A stretch of DNA of 64,000 nt, from NCBI RefSeq assembly GCF_004217495.1, contig NZ_SHLC01000001.1, positions 2,294,001 through 2,358,000 on the forward strand, written 5' to 3'. Both the position numbers and the translations under genes were made by a program. A model generated the notes under the pieces. The model was not told the DNA's origin, searched no databases, and saw nothing but the letters and a program-made list of their open reading frames with translations. Source of the DNA: Microterricola gilva. Lineage in GTDB: Bacteria; Actinomycetota; Actinomycetes; Actinomycetales; Microbacteriaceae. Shown one piece after another: positions 9,758 through 18,050 of this stretch; positions within the stretch are counted from its first letter, which is position 1; the number at the start of each line of letters is the position of its first letter.

Positions 9758-10037
9758 GACGGTCGTTTGACCGTCTCGGAACTCCCCCTCTGTCATCCGG
9801 CCTGAGAGTTTCACCGCGGCTCCGTCGATCGACGGAATCGTGCGGCTTTCACCTTGGGCGGGACTTCGCGATCCAGACCGGCCACGCGAGAGTGATCTCG
9901 ACAGGCTCGATCAGGATTTCGCTCGCGAAATCCACTTTCCAGAGCGGCCAGCTCGACGCGGTACATATACCTGAGAGATTGTCGGGGAGGATTGCTCCTT
10001 CGGTGCCGATACGTTCGAAAACGCCCGGCTCTCCCGC
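9758..10037 (-). promoter_or_regulatory. Tandem glycine riboswitch upstream of gcvT
   Basis: Reading the minus strand, the first aptamer has the hallmark GCACCGAAGGAGCAATCC (near 10008-9990) and closes with AATCTCTCAGGTA (near 9980-9968). The second has CGCCCAAGGTGAAAGCC (near 9862-9845) and closes with GAAACTCTCAGGCC, then GACAGAGG (near 9813-9787). This pair is the cooperative glycine sensor known from gcv operons. A GACGGTC-AAAC-GACCGTC hairpin at 9775-9758 lies between aptamer 2 and gcvT and may be the expression platform. Between the cores sit an 8-bp GGATTTCG/CGAAATCC hairpin and one copy of the dispersed repeat (9893-9913). The outer boundary is approximate. Confidence 0.9.
9893..9913 (-). 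repeat. Dispersed GAGCYTGTCGA-loop element inside the glycine riboswitch
   Basis: Minus strand TGATC-GAGCCTGTCGA-GATCA: a 5-bp stem that differs from other copies (GGTT/AACC, TGATT/AATCA) but pairs perfectly, around the same 11-nt loop. It sits between the two conserved aptamer cores. Confidence 0.75.
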
Positions 10038-10305
10038 GTCGACCATGTGGCCCGATATTCAGTTCAGTGCGCGCGCTCCACCCGCGAGCAGAGTGCGCTG
10101 CCAGCATACCGCGCGGCGCGGGTTTCCATCGCCGCCCGCCACCGGGCGCAGTCACCTCACTCGGCCGAAGCAGCGGACGCCCTCTGCACGCCTCATCAGC
10201 ACCCCTCGACACACGCGTGGTGTAGCTTTATCGCTCGTTGGCGACTGGGGTACAAAATCCCCTGCGCCCGTCACTCACGCATCACCGAAGAGAAGGCAGG
10301 AACCA
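10038..10305. other. Intergenic region upstream of the riboswitch and of the next gene
   Basis: This stretch must hold the gcv promoter (minus strand) and the promoter of the gene at 10306 (plus strand). I see no confident -35/-10 pair for either. GGGG-TACAAAAT-CCCC at 10246-10261 is a small inverted repeat. Nothing else is recognisable. Confidence 0.4.
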
Positions 10306-10674
10306 ATGGGGGAACCCTCGTACTCGACCAACCCGGAGTTTGACAGCGGGCCGTGGGCGACAATTTCGTCGGGGATGAAGGTCCTCGCCAAGCGCGGCCG
10401 CCTGGTCGTCGCCGACGGTCACCTCGGCCTCTTTCGCGAGAACGGCGATCTGATCAACAGCGCGCCACTCGCCTCCGTTGAACTCAAGAAGGGCTTCACG
10501 TACTCCCTCTCCTCCATCCCCCAGCTGAGCGTCGGCGGCACCAAGTACAAGGTGATGGTGTCCTACGAGCACTCCATCGAGCACGGCCTCGGCGACCAGC
10601 AGGCCAAGGAGATCCAGTACGAGGAGAACGACAAGCTCTCTGAGGTCATCCGCAGGCACGGCGGCAAGGCCTAG
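10306..10674 (+). CDS. Hypothetical protein, 122 aa
   Basis: A small soluble protein of 122 residues with no signal peptide or membrane helix. The ATG at 10306 has AAGGCAGGA upstream. The sequence has an N-terminal segment with alternating polar and hydrophobic residues (VLAKRGRLVVADGHLGLFRE) that reads like a small beta-rich domain, then an acidic-basic C-terminal helix ending IRRHGGKA. Its stop overlaps the GTG of the next gene (TAGTG), so the two are co-translated. I do not recognise the family. It is probably lineage-specific. Confidence 0.8.
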   Translation: MGEPSYSTNPEFDSGPWATISSGMKVLAKRGRLVVADGHLGLFRENGDLINSAPLASVELKKGFTYSLSSIPQLSVGGTKYKVMVSYEHSIEHGLGDQQAKEIQYEENDKLSEVIRRHGGKA

Positions 10675-11495
10675 TGCCCCGGCCCCTCGCTCAGGCCGAG
10701 CAGTCTCGGCAGGCCCGGGCGTTCTGCGCTGAGCGGGGGTACGTCTTCCGCGACCGCGTGGTCAACCCACCGCTGTCCGGCCTGCTCTTCAGGAGCACAC
10801 GGAATGTGCTGATGCTGGGCGTCATCGACGCGCTCTCGTCCGATGCCCCATACCTGTGTGCCCGGATCACGGCACGCGGGCGACGGCTACGGGGCCTGAA
10901 GATGATCATGATCCCGCTGCCGCGCCCCGTTCCCAACATGGTGCTGCTGAGCACGGGCGGCTCCGTTTTGCGCCGCCTGGGCATTGCCCTGAACGAGTCC
11001 CAGCGCCTGGCGGTCGAGGGCGACTTCCACACCCGGTTCACCCTCTACTGCCCAGCCGGCTACGGCGCCGACGCGCTCTACCTATTCTCACCAGACCTCC
11101 TGACCCGCCTGATGGATGCCGCAGCCGGCTGTGACATCGAGGTCGTCGACAACCGCGTTCTCATCTACGCGCCCGCTCACGCATTCGAGGGGGCAGGGCA
11201 GCTCGCCGAGTTGCCCGCACTGGCGCGCTACCTGCACGAGAAATTCGAACGGCAGTCCATGCGCTACCGGGACGAGCGTCGCTCAGACGGGGAGCTGGCC
11301 GATCCGTTCCGGCGGGCGCAGCTCACCGCCACCGCGCAGGGAAGCGAAGTGGGGCACATGGTCGGCGCCGCCGGAAACCGGCTGCGCACCCGCACGACCG
11401 CGTTGCAGAAGGCCGGCATCGCGCTTGCGGCACTGCTGGCACTGTCCGCGGGGCTCTACTGGATCGGGATGGTGGGAACGGCGCTGTTCGGCTAG
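10674..11495 (+). CDS. Hypothetical protein with C-terminal membrane helix, 273 aa
   Basis: The GTG start shares its first base with the stop of the preceding gene. The body is soluble-looking, with several beta-strand-like stretches (YLCARITARGRRLRGLKMIM; FTLYCPAGYGADALYLFSPD; IEVVDNRVLIYAP). The last 25 residues (ALQKAGIALAALLALSAG onward) form one membrane helix, so the bulk should face the cytoplasm as a tail-anchored protein. The arrangement recalls DUF3137-like proteins, but I cannot assign it. No neighbouring gene suggests a role other than the co-translated partner upstream. Confidence 0.8.
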   Translation: MPRPLAQAEQSRQARAFCAERGYVFRDRVVNPPLSGLLFRSTRNVLMLGVIDALSSDAPYLCARITARGRRLRGLKMIMIPLPRPVPNMVLLSTGGSVLRRLGIALNESQRLAVEGDFHTRFTLYCPAGYGADALYLFSPDLLTRLMDAAAGCDIEVVDNRVLIYAPAHAFEGAGQLAELPALARYLHEKFERQSMRYRDERRSDGELADPFRRAQLTATAQGSEVGHMVGAAGNRLRTRTTALQKAGIALAALLALSAGLYWIGMVGTALFG

Positions 11496-11523
11496 CGGGG
11501 TCGACGTCACGAATTCGCCTTCT

Positions 11524-11536
11524 GGTCAGATTGACC
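11524..11536. promoter_or_regulatory. Candidate NrtR operator 1
   Basis: Perfect inverted repeat GGTCA-GAT-TGACC upstream of the NAD operon. It shares the core TCA-N3-TGA with a second site 31 nt downstream. Two matching sites directly before an NrtR gene suggest autoregulation. The binding assignment is an inference. Confidence 0.55.
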
Positions 11537-11554
11537 ATAAGATGGGCGCAGACT

Positions 11555-11574
11555 TAAAGTCACTCTGACCTTTA
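11555..11574. promoter_or_regulatory. Candidate NrtR operator 2
   Basis: Near-palindrome TAAAGTCA-CTC-TGACCTTTA with the same TCA-N3-TGA core as the site at 11524; one arm carries an extra C. It lies 25 nt before the nrtR start codon, where a bound repressor would block transcription. Confidence 0.55.
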
Positions 11575-11599
11575 GTCGCGAGCATCGAACGGAGACGCC

Positions 11600-12322
11600 A
11601 TGGCGGTTGAGCAGCCAGCGAGCGCCGAGCTTGCCGTGTCAACGGTGATCTTCGCGCTGCGAGCCCAGCCGGCATCCGGGCCCGACACCGAGCTACCCTC
11701 GCTCTGGCTGCCGCTCGTGCGCCGCACCCGGGAACCGTTCGAGGGCCAGTGGGCGCTGCCGGGCGGCTGGCTCCCCGTCGACGAGGAGCTCGGTAGGGCC
11801 GCGGCGCGCACCCTGCGCGAGACGACGGGGCTCGCGCCGAAGTACCTCGAGCAGCTCTACAGCTTCGGCGCACTCGACCGCTCGCCTGGGCGCCGGGTCG
11901 TCTCGGTCGTCTACTGGGCACTCGTGCAGTCCGACGAGGCCGCGCGTGCGGCCGTCGGCGAGAACGTGCAGTGGTTCCCGGCCGACGATCTGCCTGAGCT
12001 CGCCTTCGACCACAACCTGATCGTCGACTACGCCCTCTGGCGGCTGCGCACCAAGCTCGAGTACTCCCGCATCGCCCACGCCTTCCTCGGGGAGACGTTC
12101 ACCCTCGCCCAGCTGCGCGAGGTGCACGAGGCCGTGCTGCAGCGCCCACTCGACCCGGCGAACTTCCGCCGCACGATCGAGGCATCCAAGACGGTGATCG
12201 CGACCGACGAGTATCTCGCAGGCACGCCGCACCGACCGCCCCGCCTCTACCGCTTCGACTCCACCATCGACCCCGCAGACCTCGGCCCCCTCGGCCGCGC
12301 CACCCCTGGGAAGGCATCATGA
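11600..12322 (+). CDS. nrtR: NrtR family transcriptional regulator of NAD synthesis (Nudix-related)
   Basis: A 240-residue protein with an N-terminal Nudix-like domain and a C-terminal winged-helix domain (TLAQLREVHEAVLQRPLD, then NFRRTIEASK), the NrtR architecture. The Nudix box is degenerate: where the consensus is R-E-U-x-E-E-x-G it reads R-T-L-R-E-T-T-G, losing two of three metal-binding glutamates, which fits a sensor rather than a hydrolase. In this family ADP-ribose or a related NAD metabolite releases the repressor from DNA. It overlaps nadA by 4 nt (ATGA). Two TCA-N3-TGA inverted repeats lie upstream. GGAG precedes the ATG. Confidence 0.9.
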   Translation: MAVEQPASAELAVSTVIFALRAQPASGPDTELPSLWLPLVRRTREPFEGQWALPGGWLPVDEELGRAAARTLRETTGLAPKYLEQLYSFGALDRSPGRRVVSVVYWALVQSDEAARAAVGENVQWFPADDLPELAFDHNLIVDYALWRLRTKLEYSRIAHAFLGETFTLAQLREVHEAVLQRPLDPANFRRTIEASKTVIATDEYLAGTPHRPPRLYRFDSTIDPADLGPLGRATPGKAS

Positions 12323-13680
12323 GCACCATCTCGAACCCAACAGCGCCGACCACCCCGGCATCCGTCGACCGCGTCATCCAGCTGATCGCGAGCGGCGAAT
12401 CCTCAGGCGAGAGCTGTTCACCGGAACTCAGCAAGGGCCCGTGGGAGTTCGACGCCGGCCCCACCGCGTACGGTCCCGGCTCATCCATGGGCGATGTGAT
12501 CCCAGCCGGCTCGCCCCGTCAGGGCGCGCTGCCGGCCGAGTACAAGACCGCCAGCGACGAGGAGCTCGACGCCCGCGTGCGCGCGGCCAAGGCGACACTC
12601 GGCGACCGGGTGCTCGTGCTCGGCCACTTCTACCAGCGCGACGAGGTCGTGGCCCACGCCGACTACATCGGCGACTCCTTCCAACTGGCCGGTGCCGCGA
12701 AGTCCAAGCCGGATGCCGAGGCGATCGTCTTCTGCGGCGTGCACTTCATGGCAGAGACCGCCGATCTGCTCTCGACGCCGGAGCAGGCCGTCATCCTGCC
12801 GAACCTCGCCGCCGGCTGCTCGATGGCCGACATGGCCGACATCGACTCGGTCACCGAGTGCTGGGAGGCGCTCGAGGAGCTCTACGGCACCGAGCCGGAC
12901 GCCGACGGCCGCGTGCCTGTCATCCCCGTGACCTACATGAACTCCTCCGCCGCGCTCAAGGGCTTCTGCGGCGAGCGCGGCGGCATCGTCTGCACCTCGT
13001 CGAACGCGGAGACCGTGCTGGAGTGGGCGTTCGAGCGCGGCCAACGGGTGCTGTTCTTCCCCGACCAGCACCTGGGCCGCAACACGGCGAAGGCGATGGG
13101 CGTCCCGCTTGACCGGATGCCGATGTGGAACCCGCGCAAGCCCCTCGGCGGCTCGAGCGAGGCCGAGCTGCACGACGCCCAGGTGATCCTCTGGCACGGC
13201 TTCTGCAGCGTGCACAAGCGTTTCACCGTCGATCAGATCGAGCAGGCACGCGTCAGCCACCCCGGCGTGCGCGTGATCGTGCACCCGGAGTGCCCGATGC
13301 CCGTCGTCGACGCGGCCGACGAGTACGGCTCAACCGACTACATCACGAAGGCGATCGCGGCTGCGCCGGCCGGATCGACCTTCGCCATCGGCACCGAGAT
13401 CAACCTGGTGCAGCGCCTGGCCGCGCAGTACCCGCAGCACACGATCTTCTGCCTGGACCCCGTCGTCTGCCCGTGCTCGACGATGTACCGCATCCACCCG
13501 GGCTACCTCGCCTGGGTGCTCGAGTCACTCGTGGCCGGCGAGGTCGTCAACCAGATCTCGGTCAGCGCCGACGTGGCCGTTCCTGCCCGCCTCGCCCTCG
13601 AACGGATGCTCGCCGCCAAGCCGCCGGCCAACGGCGGCGGCACTGCCCCTGCCGCGACAGCCGTTCCCGCTGGAGCCTGA
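12319..13680 (+). CDS. nadA: Quinolinate synthase A
   Basis: A [4Fe-4S] enzyme, 453 residues, that condenses iminoaspartate with dihydroxyacetone phosphate to quinolinate. Cluster-ligand cysteines are seen in three places: A-A-G-C-S-M-A-D-M, G-I-V-C-T-S-S-N-A, and the C-terminal C-P-C-S-T-M-Y-R-I block. The substrate-site motif LGHFYQRDEV is near residue 95. The first 75 residues are a Ser/Pro-rich extension beyond the catalytic core that is common in actinobacterial NadA. The ATG overlaps the nrtR stop, and nadB starts 1 nt after its stop. Confidence 0.97.
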   Translation: MSTISNPTAPTTPASVDRVIQLIASGESSGESCSPELSKGPWEFDAGPTAYGPGSSMGDVIPAGSPRQGALPAEYKTASDEELDARVRAAKATLGDRVLVLGHFYQRDEVVAHADYIGDSFQLAGAAKSKPDAEAIVFCGVHFMAETADLLSTPEQAVILPNLAAGCSMADMADIDSVTECWEALEELYGTEPDADGRVPVIPVTYMNSSAALKGFCGERGGIVCTSSNAETVLEWAFERGQRVLFFPDQHLGRNTAKAMGVPLDRMPMWNPRKPLGGSSEAELHDAQVILWHGFCSVHKRFTVDQIEQARVSHPGVRVIVHPECPMPVVDAADEYGSTDYITKAIAAAPAGSTFAIGTEINLVQRLAAQYPQHTIFCLDPVVCPCSTMYRIHPGYLAWVLESLVAGEVVNQISVSADVAVPARLALERMLAAKPPANGGGTAPAATAVPAGA

Positions 13681-13681
13681 C

Positions 13682-15298
13682 ATGGCAAGCGTGCTGGTGA
13701 TCGGCAGCGGCCTCGCCGGGCTGTTCGCCGCCGTGCGCGCCGCCGATGCCGGGCACACGGTGACGCTGGTGACGAAGGGGGCGCTGGCCGAGAGCAACAC
13801 CAGCCACGCGCAGGGCGGCATCGCCGCGTCGCTCTTCCCCGACGACTCCCCCAACGCCCATCTGCTCGACACGCTCCGTGCCGGCGCCGGTCGCAGCGAT
13901 CCGGCCGCGGCGCAGGTGCTCTGCGACGCTGGCCCGGCGCGGGTACGCGACCTGATCCGCTTCGGCGCACACTTCGACCGCGACGAGTCAGGCCTCGCCC
14001 GCGGGCTCGAGGCTGCCCACGTCCGGGCCCGGGTCCTGCACGCGGGCGGCGACGCGACCGGCGCCGAGATCGAACGCGCCATGCTCGACGCCCTCGGCCG
14101 CCGCCCCATCACCGTGCGCGAGCAGACGATGCTGGTGGAGCTGCTCACCGAGACCATCGACGACGAGGCTGCTGCCCTGCCCTCCGGCGCGGATGCCGCC
14201 CCCCGCGTCGTCGGAGCCGAGCTGGCCCTGCCGGACGGCGGCCGCCAGCGCGTGCTCGCCGACGTCGTGGTGCTCGCCACCGGCGGCGCAGGGCAGCTGT
14301 TCCTGCACACGACCAACCCGGCGATCGCCACCGGGGACGGGGTCGCCGCCGCCTGGCGCGCTGGCGCCAGCCTGGCGGACCTCGAGTTCGTGCAGTTCCA
14401 CCCGACGGCGCTGGCCGTTCCGGGCACACCGCTCGTCTCCGAGGCCGTGCGCGGCGAGGGTGCCGTGCTGCGGAACCGCTCCGGCGAGCGCTTCATGCTG
14501 GGCCGGCATCCCGAGGCCGAGCTCGCCCCGCGCGACGTCGTCGCCCGTGAGATCGCCCGCGAGATGGCGGCGCAGGGCGGCGAGCCCGTGCTGCTCGACG
14601 CGACAGCGCTCGCGGAGGATCCCGCGGCGAACCGGGCCATGCTCGCCGCCCGCTTCCCCACGATCACGGCCGCCTGCGAGGCAAGCGGTCACGACTGGGC
14701 GCTCAGCCCGGTGCCCGTGACGCCCGCCGCGCACTACTGGATGGGCGGCATCGCCACCGATCTCTGGGGGCGCACGTCGCTGCCCGGGCTCTTCGCCGTC
14801 GGCGAGGCCGCCTGCACCGGCGTGCACGGCGCCAACCGGCTGGCGTCGAACTCGCTGCTGGAGGCGGCCGTGTTCGCCGAGCGGGCGGTGCAGGCGCTGA
14901 CGGCGGATGCGGCATCCGCCAGGACGCCCGCGCAACCGCCGGTCAGCGGAGATGAGCCGCGCCGCGCCGCGACAGACGCCCGCACCGACGGCGGGTCGTC
15001 GGCCGCGCTCCGCACGACCGTGCAGACGCTGATGTGGAATGCCGCCGGGCTTGAGCGCGACGGTGCAACGCTCGAGGCGGCCGCAGAGGCCCTCGCAGCG
15101 CTGCCCCGGCCGAGCACCACGCCGGGCGCGAGCCGCCGCGAGATCGAAGACGCCAATCTGCTCGACCTCGCCCGGCTCCTCGTGGCCGCCGCGAGCGCCA
15201 GGACAGAGTCGGTCGGCGCGCATTTCCGCAGCGACTTCCCGGCAGCCGACGGCACTGGAACAATTGCAACCACTCGAGAGGATGCCCTCGCATGCTGA
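13682..15298 (+). CDS. nadB: L-aspartate oxidase
   Basis: FAD enzyme, 538 residues, that oxidises L-aspartate to iminoaspartate for NadA. The FAD-binding motif G-S-G-L-A-G-L-F-A-A-V is at residues 8-18. S-H-A-Q-G-G-I-A-A, the F-H-P-T-A-L segment and the C-terminal GEAACTGVHGANRLASNSLL are characteristic of the succinate dehydrogenase/fumarate reductase flavoprotein superfamily and NadB. An alanine-rich, low-complexity linker (about residues 405-445) separates the flavin domain from the C-terminal helical domain. Its last 7 nt overlap nadC. Confidence 0.97.
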   Translation: MASVLVIGSGLAGLFAAVRAADAGHTVTLVTKGALAESNTSHAQGGIAASLFPDDSPNAHLLDTLRAGAGRSDPAAAQVLCDAGPARVRDLIRFGAHFDRDESGLARGLEAAHVRARVLHAGGDATGAEIERAMLDALGRRPITVREQTMLVELLTETIDDEAAALPSGADAAPRVVGAELALPDGGRQRVLADVVVLATGGAGQLFLHTTNPAIATGDGVAAAWRAGASLADLEFVQFHPTALAVPGTPLVSEAVRGEGAVLRNRSGERFMLGRHPEAELAPRDVVAREIAREMAAQGGEPVLLDATALAEDPAANRAMLAARFPTITAACEASGHDWALSPVPVTPAAHYWMGGIATDLWGRTSLPGLFAVGEAACTGVHGANRLASNSLLEAAVFAERAVQALTADAASARTPAQPPVSGDEPRRAATDARTDGGSSAALRTTVQTLMWNAAGLERDGATLEAAAEALAALPRPSTTPGASRREIEDANLLDLARLLVAAASARTESVGAHFRSDFPAADGTGTIATTREDALAC

Positions 15299-16161
15299 CC
15301 ACCGCCACCATCACCGCCGTCGTCTCGGCGGCCCTGCACGAGGACGCCCCTTGGGGCGACATCACCTCCGAGCTGCTGATCCCGTCCGACGCGATGGCGT
15401 CGGCCGAACTGGTCGCGCGCGAGCACGGCGTCTTCAGCGGCGGCGCCGTGTTCCTGGCAGCCTTCGCGCTGACCGACCCCTCGATCACCGTCGAGTTGCT
15501 GGTTGCGGATGCCGCCCCCTTCGCCGCCGGGGACGTGCTCGCCCGGGTGAGCGGCTCGGCCCGCGGCATCCTGCAGGCCGAACGCGTCGCCCTCAATCTC
15601 GTGCAGCGCATGAGCGGCATCGCCACACTCACCGCGGAGTACGTGGCCGAGACAGCCGGAACGCGCGCCCGCATCGCCGACACCCGCAAGACCACCCCCG
15701 GCCTGCGCGCCCTGGAACGCCAGGCCGTGCGCGACGGCGGCGGCCACAACCACCGCTTCAGCCTCAGTGACGCCGTGATGGCCAAGGACAACCACCTCGC
15801 CGTGCTCACGGCGAACGGCATCTCGGTGACCGACGCGCTGCTCGGCCTCCGCGCCCGACTGCCGCTCACCACCCACATCGAGGTGGAGGTCGATCGGATC
15901 GACCAGATCGATGCCGTGCTGGCCGCCGGCGTCGACACGATCATGCTCGACAACTTCACCCCGGAGCAGCTGCGTGCGGGCGTCGCGCACATCGCCGGCC
16001 GCACCGTGGTCGAGGCCAGCGGTGGCGTGAACCTCGGCACGGTCAGGGCCATCGCCGAGACCGGCGTCGACGTGATCTCGGTCGGCGCTCTCACCCACAG
16101 CGTGCGGGCGCTCGACCTCGGTCTCGACGTCACCGTCGCCACAGACGTCGTCACAGACTGA
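15292..16161 (+). CDS. nadC: Nicotinate-nucleotide pyrophosphorylase (carboxylating)
   Basis: Quinolinate phosphoribosyltransferase, 289 residues, giving nicotinate mononucleotide, CO2 and pyrophosphate from quinolinate and PRPP. The signature elements are present: EDAPWGDITSELL near the N-terminus, RMSGIATLT, ADTRKTTPGLRALE, and VEVDRIDQID followed by D-T-I-M-L-D-N-F. The C-terminus holds EASGGVNLGTVRAIAETGVD. It completes de novo synthesis in this operon. The start overlaps nadB by 7 nt. Confidence 0.97.
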   Translation: MLTTATITAVVSAALHEDAPWGDITSELLIPSDAMASAELVAREHGVFSGGAVFLAAFALTDPSITVELLVADAAPFAAGDVLARVSGSARGILQAERVALNLVQRMSGIATLTAEYVAETAGTRARIADTRKTTPGLRALERQAVRDGGGHNHRFSLSDAVMAKDNHLAVLTANGISVTDALLGLRARLPLTTHIEVEVDRIDQIDAVLAAGVDTIMLDNFTPEQLRAGVAHIAGRTVVEASGGVNLGTVRAIAETGVDVISVGALTHSVRALDLGLDVTVATDVVTD

Positions 16162-16178
16162 AGCAGGTCGATCGAGCC

Positions 16179-17348
16179 ATGAGCCAATACCACGACGCCA
16201 TCTACCTCGACAATGCGGCGAGCGCCCCCGTGCGTCAGGAGGCGTTGCAGGCGATGTGGCCGTGGCTCGGCGGCGGCGAGTTCGGCAACCCGTCCAGCCA
16301 CCACCGCGCCGGCGAGGCCGCGGCGGCCGCCATCGAGCAGGCCAGGCGTGAGGTGGCCGCGGTGCTCGGCTGCCGCGCAGGCGAGGTGGTGTTCACGGCC
16401 GGTGGCACCGAGGCCGACAACCTCGCCGTCAAGGGCATCGCACTGGCATCCGGCCGCGGCACGCACATCATCAGCTCACCGCTCGAGCACGAGGCCGTGC
16501 TCGAGTCGCTTGACTACCTGCGCCGGCTGCACGGCTTCGAGATCGAGTTCCTCAGCCCGGATGCCGCAGGACTCCTTGATCCGGAGGAGCTCGCCGCTCG
16601 GCTGCGCCCGGACACCGCCCTCGTCTCGGTGCACTACGCCAACAACGAGATCGGCACTGTGCAGCCCGTGCAGCGACTCGCGGCCGTCGCGCGTGCCGCC
16701 GGCGTTCCGCTGCACACGGATGCCGTGCAGGCCGCAGGCGTGCTGCCGTTGCACGTCGGCGAGCTCGGCGTCGACGCACTCAGCATCTCCGGACACAAGG
16801 TCGGCGCCCCCAAGGGCATCGGCGCGCTCTTCGTGCGCGGGCGGCTGCCTCTGGAGCCGCTGCTGCACGGCGGCGGGCAGGAGCGCGGCCGGCGGAGCGG
16901 GACGGAGAACGTGGCTGGGGCCGTCGCCCTCGCGACCGCGCTGCGTATGGCCGAGGCCGAACGCCTCGCCGGGGCCGCCGAAGCCACGAGCGCGCTGCGC
17001 GACGCGTTCATCGCCGACGTCTTGGGCTCCGTTCCCGACGCCAGCCTCACCGGACACCCGAGAGCGCGGCTGCCAGGCTCCGCGTCCTTCGTCTTCGCCG
17101 GAACGAGCGGCGAGGCGGTTCTCCTCGAGCTCGAACGGCGCGGTGTGATCTGTTCAAGCGGCTCGGCCTGCGCGGCCGGATCCGACGAACCCTCCCCCGT
17201 GCTCACCGCGATCGGGGTGGAGGCAACGCTCGCGCAGACCGCCGTGCGCTTCTCGCTCTCCGGCAGCACGACCGCAGAGCAGCTCCGCGCGGCGGCGGCG
17301 GCCGTCACGGCCTCCGTGGCCGCCGTGGCCGGCATCGCCCGGCGCTGA
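16179..17348 (+). CDS. Cysteine desulfurase (IscS/NifS-like) in the NAD operon
   Basis: PLP enzyme, 389 residues, that removes sulfur from cysteine as a protein persulfide. It has the N-terminal IYLDNAASAPV, the PLP-lysine in S-G-H-K-V-G-A-P-K-G, and the catalytic Cys in the loop I-C-S-S-G-S-A-C-A-A-G. It lies 17 nt after nadC. In this position the enzyme probably supplies sulfur for the [4Fe-4S] cluster of NadA, although it may also serve general Fe-S assembly or tRNA thiolation. In other bacteria a NifS-like gene beside nadB-nadC-nadA plays this part. Confidence 0.93.
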   Translation: MSQYHDAIYLDNAASAPVRQEALQAMWPWLGGGEFGNPSSHHRAGEAAAAAIEQARREVAAVLGCRAGEVVFTAGGTEADNLAVKGIALASGRGTHIISSPLEHEAVLESLDYLRRLHGFEIEFLSPDAAGLLDPEELAARLRPDTALVSVHYANNEIGTVQPVQRLAAVARAAGVPLHTDAVQAAGVLPLHVGELGVDALSISGHKVGAPKGIGALFVRGRLPLEPLLHGGGQERGRRSGTENVAGAVALATALRMAEAERLAGAAEATSALRDAFIADVLGSVPDASLTGHPRARLPGSASFVFAGTSGEAVLLELERRGVICSSGSACAAGSDEPSPVLTAIGVEATLAQTAVRFSLSGSTTAEQLRAAAAAVTASVAAVAGIARR

Positions 17349-17530
17349 GCGCGCGCCGCGAGCCGGCCGAAAGCTGCGTGCGAAGGCGCCGCGCGGCGCT
17401 CCGACACTGCGCTGAGCCCTCAGGCAACGTTCAGGGACGCTGCTGGTGCCCTCTCGGGGACGCCACGGATGCCGTCGGGCCACCCACCACGGCACAGTCG
17501 GGTTACCCGCCGCCTTCCCGAGCGGCCCGA

Positions 17531-17572
17531 AAGGAACCCATCCCTCATGCGAAGGAACCCATCCCTCATGCG
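17531..17572 (+). repeat. 21-bp tandem duplication carrying RBS and start codon
   Basis: Two exact, adjacent 21-bp units (17531-17551 and 17552-17572), each holding AAGGAA and, 10 nt later, an ATG. Because 21 is a multiple of three, both ATGs are in frame with the following gene and initiation at the first adds seven residues (MRRNPSL). Confidence 0.95.
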
Positions 17573-18050
17573 CACCCTCTACGCCGTCGTGGCGTCTCTG
17601 TTGACGGCATCCGTCATGCTCCAGCTGTATTTCGCAGCGGTCGGAGTCTTCAGCAACCCCGATGATGAACTCTTCGCGATCCACGGCGCGAACGGTCGGA
17701 TGGTACTGCCGATCCTCGCCCTGCTCACCCTGATCTGCGCCGCCATCGCCCGCCTCGGCAAGAGGATGATCTGGCTGAGCGCGCTGCCGCTGGTGCTGAT
17801 CCTGCTGCAGACCGGCATCTTCGTGCTGACCGGCGTGCTCTTCGGTGTCGGCCCCGACTCGCACGCGAGCCCGCCGCTCGCCGCGACGCTCTTCGTCTCG
17901 CTGCACGCCCTGAACGGACTCGCCATCATCCTGCTGAGCCTCTACCTCGCCCAGAAGGGCTGGCGTCTCGCCCGCGGGCAGGGTGCCGCGTCCGCACAGC
18001 AGGCCGCCGTCGGAAACACCTCCGGCGAGAACGTCTCGGCCCGGCTCTGA
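17568..18050 (+). CDS. DUF6220-like four-helix membrane protein
   Basis: A small membrane protein of 160 residues (167 from the upstream duplicated ATG at 17547). It has four hydrophobic helices: residues about 4-24, 42-60, 68-90 and 105-130. Conserved-looking polar residues (F-A-I-H-G-A-N-G, and L-H-A-L-N-G in helix 4) put His residues near the membrane and resemble the DUF6220 family. The C-terminus is an Ala/Ser-rich cytosolic tail. The stop overlaps a likely CTG start of the multicopper oxidase gene (CTGA), so the two are probably co-translated and may work together in the membrane. Confidence 0.8.
   Translation: MRTLYAVVASLLTASVMLQLYFAAVGVFSNPDDELFAIHGANGRMVLPILALLTLICAAIARLGKRMIWLSALPLVLILLQTGIFVLTGVLFGVGPDSHASPPLAATLFVSLHALNGLAIILLSLYLAQKGWRLARGQGAASAQQAAVGNTSGENVSARL

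Noticed and set aside
17531-17572. Possible CRISPR or iteron array
   Set aside because: There are only two units, directly adjacent with no spacer. No array of spaced repeats exists in the window and no cas gene is present.
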